Of a DNA stretch of 64,000 nucleotides, positions 29,101-39,840 are shown one piece after another (position 1 is the first letter of the stretch; the number at the start of each line of letters is the position of its first letter). The stretch covers positions 19,408 to 83,407 of the forward strand of contig NZ_BAIZ01000011.1 in the NCBI RefSeq assembly GCF_000613445.1. The letters are read 5' to 3'. Position numbers and translations under genes: made by a program. The notes under the pieces were generated by a model. It saw nothing but the letters and a program-made list of their open reading frames with translations. It did not search any database and was not told where the DNA came from. Source of the stretch: Hoylesella shahii DSM 15611 = JCM 12083. Its GTDB lineage: Bacteria; Bacteroidota; Bacteroidia; Bacteroidales; Bacteroidaceae.

Positions 29101-31714
29101 ATGAAGATATTAAACAAGGTTTTTCCTGTTATCGCACTCTGCTTGTGCTCGCTTAATGCCTCTGCACAAGAGAAAATCGTGTATCCCGACATTTCATACG
29201 CCGGCACTCCTAAAACATTGGTGCTAGGCGGCATCAACGTATCAGGCATCGAAGGTTATGAAGACTATATGCTAACTGGCATATCGGGACTTAGTGTGGG
29301 GCAAGAAATAACCGTTCCTGGAAACGATATTACCGACGCCGTGAAGCGTTATTGGCGACATGGACTGTTCTCTGACGTGAAAATCTCGGCCGATTCTATC
29401 GTCGGTGATAAGATTTTCTTGCACGTGTACTTGGCTCTTCGACCCAGAGTGTCGGTGATTAACTACGTAGGACTGAAAAAGTCGGAACGCGAAGATATGG
29501 AAAATAAACTGGGTTTGCTTAAAGGGGCCCAGATTACGCCTAACATGATTGACCGCGCAAAAATATTGGCTAAACGATATTTCGACGATAAAGGTTTTAA
29601 AAATGCCGACATCGAAGTGCGACAAAGAGACGATGTGAGCAATAAAAATCAGGTTATACTGGATGTTATCATCGACAAAAAAGAAAAAATGAAGGTGAGA
29701 AACATCATCATCGAAGGTAATAATCAGCTGCCTAGCAATAAAATTAAAGGCGGACTGCTGAGCAAAGGGGCATTCGCTAAGACACACGAGGCGGGTAAAC
29801 TTTCTAACATTTTCAAAGCTAAAAAGTTTACCAACGAACGCTGGACTGCTGATAAGAAAAAACTGATTGAGAAATATAACGAACTGGGTTTCCGCGATGC
29901 TACCATCCTCGAAGATAGTGTTTGGAATGCCGACGACAAGCATGTAAACGTGTTTGTGAAAGTGGATGAGGGTAAGAAATACTACTTGCGCAATATCACT
30001 TGGGTGGGTAATACCGTTTATTCTACCGACTTGCTGAATGCTATCCTGGGCATGAAAAAGGGAGATGTGTACGACCAAAAGTTGCTTAACAAACGCCTTA
30101 CCGAAGACGAAGACGCTGTGGGCAACAAATATTGGAACAACGGATACCTCTTTTATGGCTTACAACCAACGGAAGTAAATATCGTGGGCGACTCTATCGA
30201 CCTCGAAATGCGTATCACCGAAGGACAACAAGCTCGTCTAAGTAGGGTACGCATCAATGGTAACGACCGACTTTACGAGAATGTTGTGCGCCGTGAATTG
30301 CGTACTAAACCAGGCGACCTCTTCTCGAAAGAGGCATTGCAACGCTCGGCTCGCGAACTCGCAACAATGGGACACTTCGATGCTGAGAAGGTGAACCCCG
30401 ATGTTAGACCCAACTATGAGGATGGAACGGTTGATATTAATTGGAACCTTGAACAAAAGAGTAACGACCAAATTGAGTTCTCTTTGGGCTGGGGACAAAC
30501 GGGTGTTATCGGTAAAATCGGTTTGAAACTCAACAACTTCTCCATGCGTAACCTCTTTGGTAAGAACAAAGAACGACGCGGTATATTACCCATTGGAGAT
30601 GGCGAAACACTGGCCTTGGGTGCTCAAACTAATGGTAAGTATTATCAATCGTATAACGCCAGCTACTCAACAGCGTGGTTTGGTGGCAAACGACCATTGC
30701 AATTCAATGTTAGCGTGTTCTATTCTAAACAAACGGGTGTGAACAGCAACTACTATAACAACAACTACCGTAACGCTTATTACAACTATATGGGTGGCTA
30801 TGGTAGCAGTTATTACAACAACTACGAGAACTATTACGACCCCGACCAATATATTCAGATGCTCGGAGCATCGGTGGGATTGGGTAAAAGACTGCGTTGG
30901 CCTGACGATTATTTCATGCTGTCGGTAGACCTTTCGTACACACGTTATATGTTGAAAAACTGGCGTTACTTCATTATGAGCAACGGTAACGCTAACAACA
31001 TCAACCTGGGTGTGACACTTAGTCGCAGTTCAACCGATAACCCGCTGTTCCCTCGTAGAGGTTCGGAGTTCATGGCCTCGCTATCGGTAACGCCACCTTG
31101 GTCTAAATGGGATGGCAAAGACTATCGCAACCTGGCCAACAACCCCCAATCGCCCACCTATTCGCAAGAACAACAAGAGAAATTCCGCTGGGTGGAATAC
31201 CACAAATGGAAATTTAAGTCAAAAACTTATACAGCTCTATCGGGCGGACAAAAGTGCTTTGTGCTTGTGTCGCGCATAGAATGGGGATTGCTAGGCTCGT
31301 ATAATAGCTATAAGAAATCGCCCTTCGAAACCTATTATATGGGTGGCGACGGTATGAGTGGATACTCGTCGGGCTATGCCGAAGAAACAATTGGTCTGCG
31401 TGGTTACGAAAATGGTTCGCTCACTCCTTGGGGAGCAGAAGGCTATGCCTACACACGCATGGCATTAGAACTACGCTATCCCTTCATGCTGGGCAACACC
31501 ACCATCTATGGATTGGGCTTCGTTGAAGGCGGTAATGCATGGACCGACACCCGTAAGTTCAACCCCTTGCAACTAAAACGCAGTGCAGGATTGGGTGTAC
31601 GTATATATCTACATGGTGGGATTGATGGGTATTGACTGGGCTTACGGCTTCGATAAGGTGTACGGAACAAAGGGTGGCAGTCAGTTCCACTTCATTTTGG
31701 GACAAGAGTTCTAA
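29101..31714 (+). CDS. bamA: BamA outer-membrane protein assembly factor, frameshift near 31612
   Basis: About 871 residues after repair. Signal peptide (IALCLCSLNASAQ), five POTRA domains (about 35-445, e.g. VRNIIIEGNNQLPSNKIKGG and VRINGNDRLYENVVRREL), then a 16-strand barrel. The barrel contains an unusual Tyr/Asn-rich insertion at about 546-582. The annotated frame ends RIYLHGGIDGY. The next frame gives MVGLMGIDWAYGFDKVYG to GSQFHFILGQEF with the required C-terminal Phe. Two bases missing after CTA (CTACCCATGG read as CTACATGG) explain it. BamA inserts barrel proteins into the outer membrane and is essential, so a real loss of the last strand is unlikely. The skp-like genes follow. Confidence 0.97.
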
Positions 31715-31824
31715 ACCTTTCGCATCCAAATGCGTCTAAACAATAACGGGAAAAGATGCTGGTCAACTTACCATAATTGACCAAGCATCCCCCGCTTACT
31801 GACAATAACAAAAAAAGAGAGATT

Positions 31825-32337
31825 ATGAAGAAACTTATCATCGCCTGCATGGTGGCCTTTGTGTCGCTTGCAGCAAATGCGCAGAAGTTCGCACTCATCG
31901 ACATGGAGTACATTATGAAGAACATTCCTGCCTACGAACGAGCCAATGAGCAGCTAAACCAAGTGTCGAAAAAATGGCAAGCTGAGGTGGAAGCGCTCTC
32001 TAACGAGGCCGCAACGATGTACAAAAACTACCAAAACGAGGTGGTTTTCCTCTCGCAAGAGCAGCGTAAAGCTAAGCAAGAGGCCATCATGAAGAAAGAA
32101 AAAGACGCTGGAGACCTGAAAAAGAAATATTTCGGACCCGAAGGCGAGCTGTATAAAAAACGCGAAAGTCTTATCGCACCTATTCAAGAGGCCGTTTATA
32201 ACGCTGTTAAAGAGGTGTCTGAATTACGCGGTTACTCACTAGTGCTCGACAGAGCAAGCGATACTGGCATCATTTTTGCGTCGCCTAAAGTAGATATTAG
32301 TAACGAAGTGCTGGCTCGTCTGGGCTATTCTAACTAA
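31825..32337 (+). CDS. OmpH/Skp-family periplasmic chaperone (first of three)
   Basis: 170 residues from the ATG at 31825; the frame start at 31777 would place 16 charged residues ahead of a normal signal peptide (LIIACMVAFVSLAANAQ). The mature protein starts KFALIDMEYIMKNIPAYERA, the Skp/OmpH signature, followed by a long charged coiled-coil arm (SKKWQAEVEALSNEAATMYK) and the C-terminal return strand (SLVLDRASDTGIIFAS). Skp trimers hold unfolded outer-membrane proteins for BamA, encoded just upstream. Two further skp-like genes follow. Confidence 0.95.
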   Translation: MKKLIIACMVAFVSLAANAQKFALIDMEYIMKNIPAYERANEQLNQVSKKWQAEVEALSNEAATMYKNYQNEVVFLSQEQRKAKQEAIMKKEKDAGDLKKKYFGPEGELYKKRESLIAPIQEAVYNAVKEVSELRGYSLVLDRASDTGIIFASPKVDISNEVLARLGYSN

Positions 32338-32389
32338 TATACACGTAATATTAACAAGTAAATACTAACAAATAAAACCAATAACAACA

Positions 32390-32889
32390 ATGAAGAAACT
32401 AATTTTAATGCTGATGCTCTGCGCCCCAGTGGCTGCGTTCGCACAAAAGTTCGGACACGTTAATGCACAAGAGGTAATGGCTTCTATGCCCGAATTCCTC
32501 AAAGCTAAGGGCGAAATCGAGCCTCGGCCAAGAAGTTTGAAAACGAACTCCAAGCTATGCAAGAAGAATTGAAACGCAAAAGCGACGAGTACGAGAAAAC
32601 TAAGAGCACGATGAACGCCACCAAACAACAAGAAACGGAGGCTACATTGCAGCAGATGTATGGCAAAATCCAGCAAACCTACCAAGATAACCAACAGGCT
32701 TTGCAGAAGGCTCAACAAGAAAAAATGGGCCCAATCACTGGCAAACTGGTAGAGGCTATCAAGTTGGTGGGCAAGAATGGTGGCTATGTTTACATCATGG
32801 ACGTATCGGCTGGCATTCCTTATATCAGCGAAACGCTTAGCAAAGACGTTACCGCCGACGTAAAAGCTCAGCTCAACAAGATGAAGTAA
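32390..32889 (+). CDS. OmpH/Skp-family periplasmic chaperone (second), one frameshift at 32521
   Basis: 167 residues after repair. Signal peptide LMLMLCAPVAAFAQ, then KFGHVNAQEVMASMPEFLKA. The first frame loses sense after KGEIE. The next frame continues ASAKKFENELQAMQEELKRK through the coiled-coil arm to YVYIMDVSAGIPYISETLSK. One G missing (GAGGCC read as GAGCC) joins them. It follows the first skp-like gene by 52 bp and has the same architecture but clearly different sequence. Confidence 0.94.
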
Positions 32890-33205
32890 GGCGCTAAAGG
32901 TTGCTCACTTGCAACGGTGTGCTCGCACATTGGGTGGCTAACATCGGTCTGTTATGGCCTTTTGCTACACTCGGCAGCTACAATGCTCTGCCCTAAGAAT
33001 GCACACACCAGCGACTTTACACAAACTGAAAGAACTGATGCCCGTGTTTGACCTCGCTTAATGTAGCGGCCAAACGCGGGTTTCAGGCTTTTCGCCTTTA
33101 CACCCTTATATGATTAAGGTGTGGTCGTGGAGGCATGACAACTAGTTATACACGCCCCTTAATGGCTTTCGACCAAAACGGGGCTACAACAACCAACCAA
33201 ACGAT

Positions 33206-33754
33206 ATGAAAAAAACTATTTTCGCAGCCTTAATGCTCTTCACTGCCCTCACGGCTGGGGCGCAAGATGTGAACACACAGGGGCAAAATGCACCCATGCA
33301 AACGGCTGCTAGCTTGCGTTTTGGCTTCTTTAGCTATCAAGACGTGCTACAATCGGCTCCTGATTATGCTGAGGTGCAACGCAACATCGAAACCCTTAGA
33401 GGTAAGTATCAAGCCGAAATGAAACGTGCTTCTGACGAGTTTAACCTCAAATACGAGGCTTTTCTCGATGGACTAAAAGATTTTGCACCAGCTATTCGCA
33501 TGAAGCGACAAGCTGAATTGCAAGAACTCATGGAAAAAAACATGGCCTTTAAGCAAGAGGCTACTCGCTTGTTGCAACAGGCTGAGGCCGACGCTATGGC
33601 TCCTTTGAAGGCTCGTTTGAACCAGGCTATCGCTAAAGTTGGCGCTCAAAAGGCTCTGGCTTTCATCCTCAATACTGATAATAACGCCGCGCCTTACCTC
33701 AATCCTGAATTGGGAGAGAACGTGTCGGCTGCTATTAGCGCCGAGTTGCAATAA
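33206..33754 (+). CDS. OmpH/Skp-family periplasmic chaperone (third)
   Basis: 182 residues, intact. Signal peptide MKKTIFAALMLFTALTAGAQ, a short linker, then RFGFFSYQDVLQSAPDYAEV, the coiled-coil arm (LRGKYQAEMKRASDEFNLKY; RQAELQELMEKNMAFKQEAT) and a C-terminal strand (ALAFILNTDNNAAPYLNPEL). It is separated from the second copy by 316 bp in which I see no gene, so it may have its own promoter. It precedes murI by 73 bp. Confidence 0.92.
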   Translation: MKKTIFAALMLFTALTAGAQDVNTQGQNAPMQTAASLRFGFFSYQDVLQSAPDYAEVQRNIETLRGKYQAEMKRASDEFNLKYEAFLDGLKDFAPAIRMKRQAELQELMEKNMAFKQEATRLLQQAEADAMAPLKARLNQAIAKVGAQKALAFILNTDNNAAPYLNPELGENVSAAISAELQ

Positions 33755-33827
33755 GCTTGGCTAAGTATTACCAACCTGCTTATGGGCGAAAGGGGCGCGT
33801 TTAACGCCCCAACGCCCCCAATGACGT

Positions 33828-34667
33828 ATGAACAAGTTCGCACAACAGCCTGGACCCATCGGCGTTTTCGATTCGGGTTATGGCGGATTAACTATCTTGC
33901 ACGGCATCAGACAGCTCTTACCCCAGTATGATTACCTCTACTTGGGCGACAATGCACGTGCTCCCTACGGGCCAAGATCGTTTGATGTGGTGTATCAGTT
34001 CACGCGTCAGGCTGTCATTAAGCTCTTTGAGCAGGGCTGTCACTTGGTTATTATAGGCTGCAACACGGCTTCGGCCAAAGCATTGCGGTCTATTCAGCAA
34101 CTCGACTTACCTTCGCTCGATGCCAATCGCCGGGTATTGGGCATTATTAGGCCCACAGCCGAGAGCATTGGCCAGCTAACTGTCTCACGACATGTGGGCA
34201 TTCTGGCCACCGAAGGCACCATCAAGAGCGATAGTTATAGGCTTGAAATACAAAAACTCTTTCCCGATGTGCAGGTGCAAGGTATGGCTTGCCCTCTTTG
34301 GGCGGCCATTGTTGAGGCTAACGAAGCCGATAGTCCTGGTGCCGACTATTTTGTGAAGAAGCGTATCGACGCCCTTTTGCGCTCCGATCCGCAAATAGAT
34401 GCGGTGGTGTTGGGATGTACACACTATCCCTTGCTCATGAATAGCATTGTGAAACATGTGCCTCCAGGCGTGCGAATTGTGCCACAAGGCGAATATGTGG
34501 CCAACAGCTTGCAGCACTATCTGCAACGACATCCCGAGATAGATGCACGTTGCACTAAGCAGGGAACAGCTCGTTATCTCACCACCGAAAACAAAGATAA
34601 GTTTAAAGAAAACGCGCAGATATTCTTACACGAGCAGATAGACTGCCAGCATGTAAGCTTGGAATGA
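33828..34667 (+). CDS. murI: Glutamate racemase
   Basis: 279 residues, normal length. It converts L-glutamate to D-glutamate for peptidoglycan. The substrate loop GVFDSGYGGLTIL (about 12-24) and the two catalytic cysteines are present: Cys78 in GCNTAS and Cys197 in GCTHYPLL. Cytoplasmic. Position after the bamA/skp cluster is usual for Bacteroidota. Confidence 0.98.
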   Translation: MNKFAQQPGPIGVFDSGYGGLTILHGIRQLLPQYDYLYLGDNARAPYGPRSFDVVYQFTRQAVIKLFEQGCHLVIIGCNTASAKALRSIQQLDLPSLDANRRVLGIIRPTAESIGQLTVSRHVGILATEGTIKSDSYRLEIQKLFPDVQVQGMACPLWAAIVEANEADSPGADYFVKKRIDALLRSDPQIDAVVLGCTHYPLLMNSIVKHVPPGVRIVPQGEYVANSLQHYLQRHPEIDARCTKQGTARYLTTENKDKFKENAQIFLHEQIDCQHVSLE

Positions 34668-34698
34668 CGCGCACAACACGCTTAACAGCACTCCCAAT

Positions 34699-35034
34699 AT
34701 GCAAGAAACAAGACAAAACCGCATCGCACGACTCCTACAGAAAGAGTTGAGCCTTATTTTTCAATCGCAAACGCGCTTGATGCATGGCGTTATGGTGAGC
34801 GTTACACGCACTCGTGTGTCGCCCGACCTTAGCATCTGCACTGCATACCTCAGCGTTTTCCCCTCGGATAAGGGCGAAGAACTGCTTAAAAATATTGAAG
34901 CTAACACCAAAACTATTCGCTACGCACTGGGTACGCGCGTGCACAATCAGCTGCGCATCATACCCGAATTGCGCTTCTTTATCGACGATAGTCTCGACTA
35001 TATTGAGCGTATCGACGAACTACTAAAACAATAA
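34699..35034 (+). CDS. rbfA: Ribosome-binding factor A
   Basis: 111 residues. It binds the 30S subunit and helps mature the 5' end of 16S rRNA. The KH-like fold shows the family pattern RQNRIARLLQKELSLIF at the start, VTRTRVSPDLSICTAYLSVF in the middle and RIIPELRFFIDDSLDYIERI at the end. It is 31 bp after murI and 6 bp before the permease gene, so probably one transcript. Confidence 0.96.
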   Translation: MQETRQNRIARLLQKELSLIFQSQTRLMHGVMVSVTRTRVSPDLSICTAYLSVFPSDKGEELLKNIEANTKTIRYALGTRVHNQLRIIPELRFFIDDSLDYIERIDELLKQ

Positions 35035-35040
35035 TCGCTC

Positions 35041-36269
35041 ATGGCCGTATCTCTTTTCATCGCTCGCAGGTATCTTTTCTCTAAGAAAAGCACCAATGCT
35101 ATCAACGTCATCAGCGCCATTTCGGTGGTGGGGGTGGCCGTTGCAACCATGGCATTGGTTATCGTGCTGAGCGTGTTCAACGGCTTTCACGACCTCGTTG
35201 CATCGCTCTTTACGGCTTTCGACCCCCAAATAGAGGTGGTGCCTGCTAAAGGAAAGGATGCTCCTACCGACGACCCGTTGCTCACCGAGATACGAAATCT
35301 GCCCGAAGTGGAGGTTGCCACCGAGTGTGTGGAAGACAATGCCTGGTGTTTTATGGCGATAAACAAGCCATGGTTACTATCAAAGGCGTTGACGACAACT
35401 TTACAAAGCTTACGCGCATCAACGACTTGCTCTACGGCGAAGGCGAATTTGCTTTGCGAGCTGCCAACTTACAGTATGGCGTGCTAGGCATCCGACTGGC
35501 TCAGCAGCTTGGAACGGGTACGCGATGGAAGGGCTTTATGCGCGTGTTTGCACCCAACCGCGAAGGACAGTTCGATATTTCTAATCCTGCTTCGGGCTTC
35601 GTGGTCGACTCGTTGCTGTCGCCTGGCGTGGTATTCTCTGTTCGTCAGGCCAAATACGACCAGCGTTATATCCTCACTTCTGCTTCTTTTGCTCGCAATC
35701 TCTTTGGTATGCAAGGCATGCTTACTGCCTTGGAACTGAAACTTAAGCCCAATGCCAACACCGATGTGGTGAAAAAGAAGATACAGAATATTGTGGGTAG
35801 CAAGTATAAAGTGCTCGATAGATATGAGCAACAGGAAGATACGTTCCGCATAATGAACGTAGAAAAGATTATCGCCTACATCTTTCTCACCTTTATTTTG
35901 GTGGTGGCGTGCTTCAATATTGTTGGTTCGCTCTCTATGCTTATCATCGATAAAAAGGCCGATGTGACCACCTTGCGCAACCTTGGTGCAACGGATAAGC
36001 AGATAGTGCGCATCTTCTTGTTCGAAGGACGCATGATTTCGGCCCTTGGAGCTTTGCTTGGTGTGGGGCTTGGACTGCTGCTTTGCTGGCTTCAACAACA
36101 ATACGGACTGGTTTCTCTGGGTAAGAGCGAAGGTTCGTTCATCGTTAACGCTTATCCCGTTAGCGTGCATTACATTGACGTTTTTTGGATTTTTATCACT
36201 GTTATTGCCGTTGGTTGGCTCTCGGTGTGGTATCCTGTGCGTTATCTAAGTCGTAAATTATTAGACTAA
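35041..36269 (+). CDS. FtsX/LolC-type ABC transporter permease, one frameshift near 35342
   Basis: About 410 residues after repair. Architecture of lipoprotein-releasing permeases: N-terminal membrane helix (NVISAISVVGVAVATMALVI), a large periplasmic domain (about 50-270), then three C-terminal helices (IIAYIFLTFILVVACFNIVG; FLFEGRMISALGALLGVGLG; FWIFITVIAVGWLSVWYPV). The first frame diverges after VEDNA. The next gives LVFYGDKQAMVTIKGVDDNF, and one C missing from CCC at 35342 restores it. It probably works with a separate ATPase to extract lipoproteins from the inner membrane. LolC/LolE class is likely, though other FtsX-like permeases share this layout. Confidence 0.9.
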
Positions 36270-36322
36270 AAGTCAATCCATCTAATTATCATTATCCTAT
36301 AACAACGCTTATCTCTTTATCA

Positions 36323-37180
36323 ATGAATGACATTTGCTGTATCGGACACATCACTCGCGATAAGATTGTAACGTCACAACACGAGGCGTTTATCTCGGGT
36401 GGAACATCTTTTTATTTCTCGTATGCCATTGCTCGACTTCCTCGTAAGGTGTCTTATCAACTAGTAACTAAGCTTGGACGATTCGATGTTCAAGAGGTGC
36501 GACGCATGCGCGAAGAAGGAATTAACGTGGTGGCTTATACCTGCGACAACTCTGTTTATTTTGAAAACTCGTATGGGGGCGACCAAAATCGTCGCACACA
36601 ACGCGTGTTCGCTAAGTGCGAACCATTTAAAATAAAAGAAATGCGCGGTGTGGAAGCCAAGGTTTACCATCTGGGGTCGCTACTCTACGACGATTTCTCA
36701 CCCGAATTTGTGAAAGAACTTTCCACTCGTGGCCAAATTTCTATCGACGTGCAGGGCTTCTTGCGCAACGTTCGTGGACAAGAAGTGGTGGAAACTGACT
36801 GGAAAGAGAAGCTCGATGTGCTGGCCCATACGCACATCTTGAAACTTAACGAATACGAAATGGAGCTGATTACTGGCCTAACCGATCCCCGAGCAGTGGC
36901 TCGCCAAATCGCTTCGTGGGGCGTTAAAGAAGTGGTTATCACCCTTGGAAGTCATGGCTCGCTTATCTACGCCGATAATTCGTTTTACGAAATTCCTGCT
37001 TACACCCCACGCAAATTGGTAGATGCCACAGGTTGTGGCGACACTTATTCGGCTGGTTACCTTTATTGTCGCGCCCAAGGCCTTAACTTTGTCGAGGCTG
37101 GTCGATTTGCTGCGGCTATGTGCACACGCAAATTGGAGGCCACTGGGCCTTATTCACCCGAATTTGAGTGGTTTGGTTAG
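36323..37180 (+). CDS. PfkB-family carbohydrate/nucleoside kinase
   Basis: 285 residues. Ribokinase-like fold with the N-terminal ICCIGHITRDKIV, the substrate-side SGGTSFYFSYA, and the PfkB ATP/anion-hole signature DATGCGDTYSAGYLYCRAQG (about 233-252) containing the catalytic Asp. The sugar specificity cannot be read from sequence. Its stop codon shares the four bases TTAG (37177-37180) with the stop of the convergent PAP2 gene, so the two ends overlap tail to tail. Confidence 0.9.
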   Translation: MNDICCIGHITRDKIVTSQHEAFISGGTSFYFSYAIARLPRKVSYQLVTKLGRFDVQEVRRMREEGINVVAYTCDNSVYFENSYGGDQNRRTQRVFAKCEPFKIKEMRGVEAKVYHLGSLLYDDFSPEFVKELSTRGQISIDVQGFLRNVRGQEVVETDWKEKLDVLAHTHILKLNEYEMELITGLTDPRAVARQIASWGVKEVVITLGSHGSLIYADNSFYEIPAYTPRKLVDATGCGDTYSAGYLYCRAQGLNFVEAGRFAAAMCTRKLEATGPYSPEFEWFG

Positions 37181-38139
37181 CGTAGGTATCTACCGCTAAC
37201 CCACATCAAACCAAAGTAAAGCATCGCGCCTGTAATCAATCCGGCAAAGGCATCAATGGCATAATGCGCCATGATGTACACCGTAGAGAAGCACATCAAT
37301 ACAAAGAAAGGGAGCAAACACAATAGCAAACGGCGATTGCCCGAGTGCCAAGCAAGTAGCATAATAACGGTGCTGATGCCCACATGGCTACTTGGGAAGG
37401 CTGCTGTTGGGCGTTCGCCAGCGTCGTGCGCATGCTCCACCAACTGGTAGAAGATGCCGTTGGCATAACCGGGACTGGTTAAACGCTCACTGTGCAGATT
37501 GAAGTAGTCGCCCACATTAGGAAAAACACCCATTGCTATCTTCTCCATCCCCACAGCTGGATAATAATATTGCGGACCTGTTACAGGCAAGGCCACGAAC
37601 ACCACGTAATAGATAAAAAATGCGGCGATGAGTACAAACGAGGCTCTTTCGAACTCGGCGTAACGGCAAAAGAAATAAAACAGCGTTACGGCCAATATCA
37701 TAGGGAAGTAAGAAGCATAACCCATATCCATCAGTTCGCTAAACCAAGGCGAGGGCATGGCATCACAAAACACCAGTGCTGGCTGAAAACCAAACACCGA
37801 TTGTTCTGCTTGGGCAAACACATGGTCGAGGTTTGGCAGTATCCTATTTAGTTCGTAGGTGTCGGGATACCACCACGACAGCAGATAAAGTTGTGTCACC
37901 ACGCGCGTTAGTTTGGTGAAACGGCAGGGCACTAAGCGATAAACCAGCCATAGGGCAGCCGTTATCACGCCGATACGAATGCGTCCCCAAATCATTGCTT
38001 CGGGGTTAGCCAGTTTGGTAAAGGTAAAAAACACCATGAGCAGTGTCAGTACCATATAGACCAGCACCACCCATTCCAGGGCCATTAGTCCCTTTCGAGG
38101 TGTTTTCTCTATTGCGAAAAGTGTTTTAATAAAGTTCAT
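37177..38139 (-). CDS. PAP2-superfamily membrane enzyme
   Basis: 320 residues from ATG 38139 (MNFIKTLFAIEK). An upstream start at 38196 would add 19 residues without improving the N-terminus. Six or more membrane segments, with the type-2 phosphatidic acid phosphatase motifs PSSHVGIS and, about 40 residues later, AHYAIDAFAG, holding the two catalytic histidines. Members act as lipid phosphatases or, in sphingolipid-making Bacteroidota, as inositol-phosphorylceramide synthase. The latter is possible because the length and topology are similar, but no inositol-lipid genes lie nearby. The downstream-facing epimerase gene is on the same strand 138 bp upstream. Confidence 0.88.
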   Translation of the reverse strand: MNFIKTLFAIEKTPRKGLMALEWVVLVYMVLTLLMVFFTFTKLANPEAMIWGRIRIGVITAALWLVYRLVPCRFTKLTRVVTQLYLLSWWYPDTYELNRILPNLDHVFAQAEQSVFGFQPALVFCDAMPSPWFSELMDMGYASYFPMILAVTLFYFFCRYAEFERASFVLIAAFFIYYVVFVALPVTGPQYYYPAVGMEKIAMGVFPNVGDYFNLHSERLTSPGYANGIFYQLVEHAHDAGERPTAAFPSSHVGISTVIMLLAWHSGNRRLLLCLLPFFVLMCFSTVYIMAHYAIDAFAGLITGAMLYFGLMWVSGRYLR

Positions 38140-38277
38140 TTTGTGTTTAAGTGGGGGTATTGTTATGGCTTGTTTGTGGCCAGTATCATGCACCAACGAT
38201 AATACGTGGCACTTCTGTGCACACGTTTGGACTATATTTTTGGTGCTTTTCTTTCTATTGGCAACCCTAGTTGGTTG

Positions 38278-39305
38278 TTAAAGCCAGCCATTTTCTTTAT
38301 ACCATTTCACTGTTAGGGCAGTTCCTTCTTCAAGGTTCACTTGTGCGTGATAGCCCAGTTCGTCCATCGCTGGTTCGATGTTGCAGCGCCAGTTGCGTTG
38401 TTTTAGTATGTGATACTTGTCGTTGTTAAGAGCCGAGATGCGCCCTGTGGCTCGCCCGATGTACTCGCCAAAGAATGTAACCACGCGCAAAAACCACACG
38501 GGAGCTTGATGCGAAGCATCCACGGCTTACCCAAATTGCGGTGAATAAGGTCGCTAAAGTCGTACGAACGATACACGCCGCCATCGCTAAGAAAATACTT
38601 TCGGCCGCTCATGCCATGGTCGAGAGCCAAGAAAACGGCCTGAACTACATCTTGAACATACACAAAAGTGATGTCTTGTGGCTTGTATCCCACGGCAAAG
38701 TCGATGTGTTGCTTGATGCTTTTGGCCATGAGGAAATAATCTTTCTCGCGTGGACCGTACACGCCAGTGGGCCTTAGCACGATGTAAGGTAACACCACAT
38801 CGGTTATTTCGCCGTCTTCGTTCTTGGGATTAAGCGAGTCGAGATATTCCTCGGCCAGCAGTTTGCTGAGTCCGTAGGCCGTGTTAGGCATGGGTTTGTC
38901 GGTTTCTTGTATCTCCTCGTAGGGTTGTTTCTCGCGCACAGGTCCGAAAATGCTAAGCGAAGAGATAAACACAAATCGCTTAAGAGGCATTTTTAGTTGC
39001 ACCACAGCATCGGCAAGGTTTTTTGTTCCTTCGGTGTTAACGCGGTAAAAGTCGTTTCGATGCAAGCATTTTGTGGCTCCTGCAGCATGCACCACGTAGT
39101 CAAAATGGTGACCGCTGAGCTGACTTTTGAGTCGTTCGGCATTGCCCAAATCAAGCTCCACGAAACGAATGCGCTTGTCTTGTAGGTATTCTTTCGAGCT
39201 GCTTTTTCTCACCGCGGCCCACACCTCCATGCCTCTGTTAAGCGCTTCTTCAACGATGAAGCTCCCAATAAACCCGCTTGCGCCGGTAACAAGTATTTTG
39301 TCCAT
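38278..39305 (-). CDS. NAD-dependent epimerase/dehydratase (extended SDR), one frameshift near 38501
   Basis: About 342 residues after repair. The Rossmann motif GASGFIGSFIVEEAL lies at 8-22. The SDR catalytic Ser (VFISSLSIFG) and Tyr-x3-Lys (AYGLSKLLAEEY) are present, followed by PTGVYGPREKDYF. The first frame ends in a senseless tail after RIKLP. The next continues VWFLRVVTFFGEYIGRATGR to VKWYKENGWL. One G missing from the run at 38500-38502 (minus strand CCCC) explains it. It acts on a nucleotide sugar, sterol-like or dihydroflavonol-like substrate; the exact substrate is unknown. Confidence 0.92.
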
Positions 39306-39646
39306 ATTCGATAATAGTTCTTTTCTTGGTTAACTTGCTAAGGGTTTATCAGTTGCCATACCCATTAAAAGTTAACCATTGGCTTTGCCACAACGCATGG
39401 AATGGTTGCCAAATTCGGCCTTGATCCCTAGCATTGAAATGCAAAGATACCACAGTTTTTTTACAAAAACGAAAGGTGGAGTGGGATTTATTTGCATATG
39501 AGCGTATGTACAACACGTTTTTCTTTGTACTTGTTGGCGGCACTACTGTGGAAGCTAAACGCTCTGCCACAGTTGAAAGACTACAGAAGTAGAGGTAAAG
39601 ACCTCTATGTCTCCTTGGTTCATCTTCTCTATTCTAAGCCCAAATC

Positions 39647-39710
39647 ACCACAACCAATAGCTTGGATATTGGCTAGCAAAATCCCATGTATAAGCTGTTG
39701 GTTGTGGTGA
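39647..39710. other. 17-bp stem with 30-base loop in the gap before the GH20 gene
   Basis: CACCACAACCAATAGCT (39647-39663) pairs with AGCTGTTGGTTGTGGTG (39694-39710) with one A/G mismatch that is a G-T wobble in RNA. No T-run follows immediately. It lies between the divergently read epimerase promoter region and the end of the GH20 gene. The gap 39306-39840 holds no supported gene. Confidence 0.7.
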
Positions 39711-39840
39711 AGCGTTTTATTAGTTTCTTAGAAAATGCTTTTCTTATCTTGGCTATATATCCAAGTAGGCTTGGTTTTGCACCCTTTCCTTAACGGAAAT
39801 ATATCTTTAAGTGTGCAAGGACAACCGAAGTGCGGCCACA

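Noticed and set aside
29272..30078. 268-codon minus-strand frame
   Set aside because: Antisense shadow of bamA with no domain.
39492..39710. 72-codon plus-strand frame
   Set aside because: It spans the stem-loop at 39647-39710 and has no protein-like features beyond a chance hydrophobic start.
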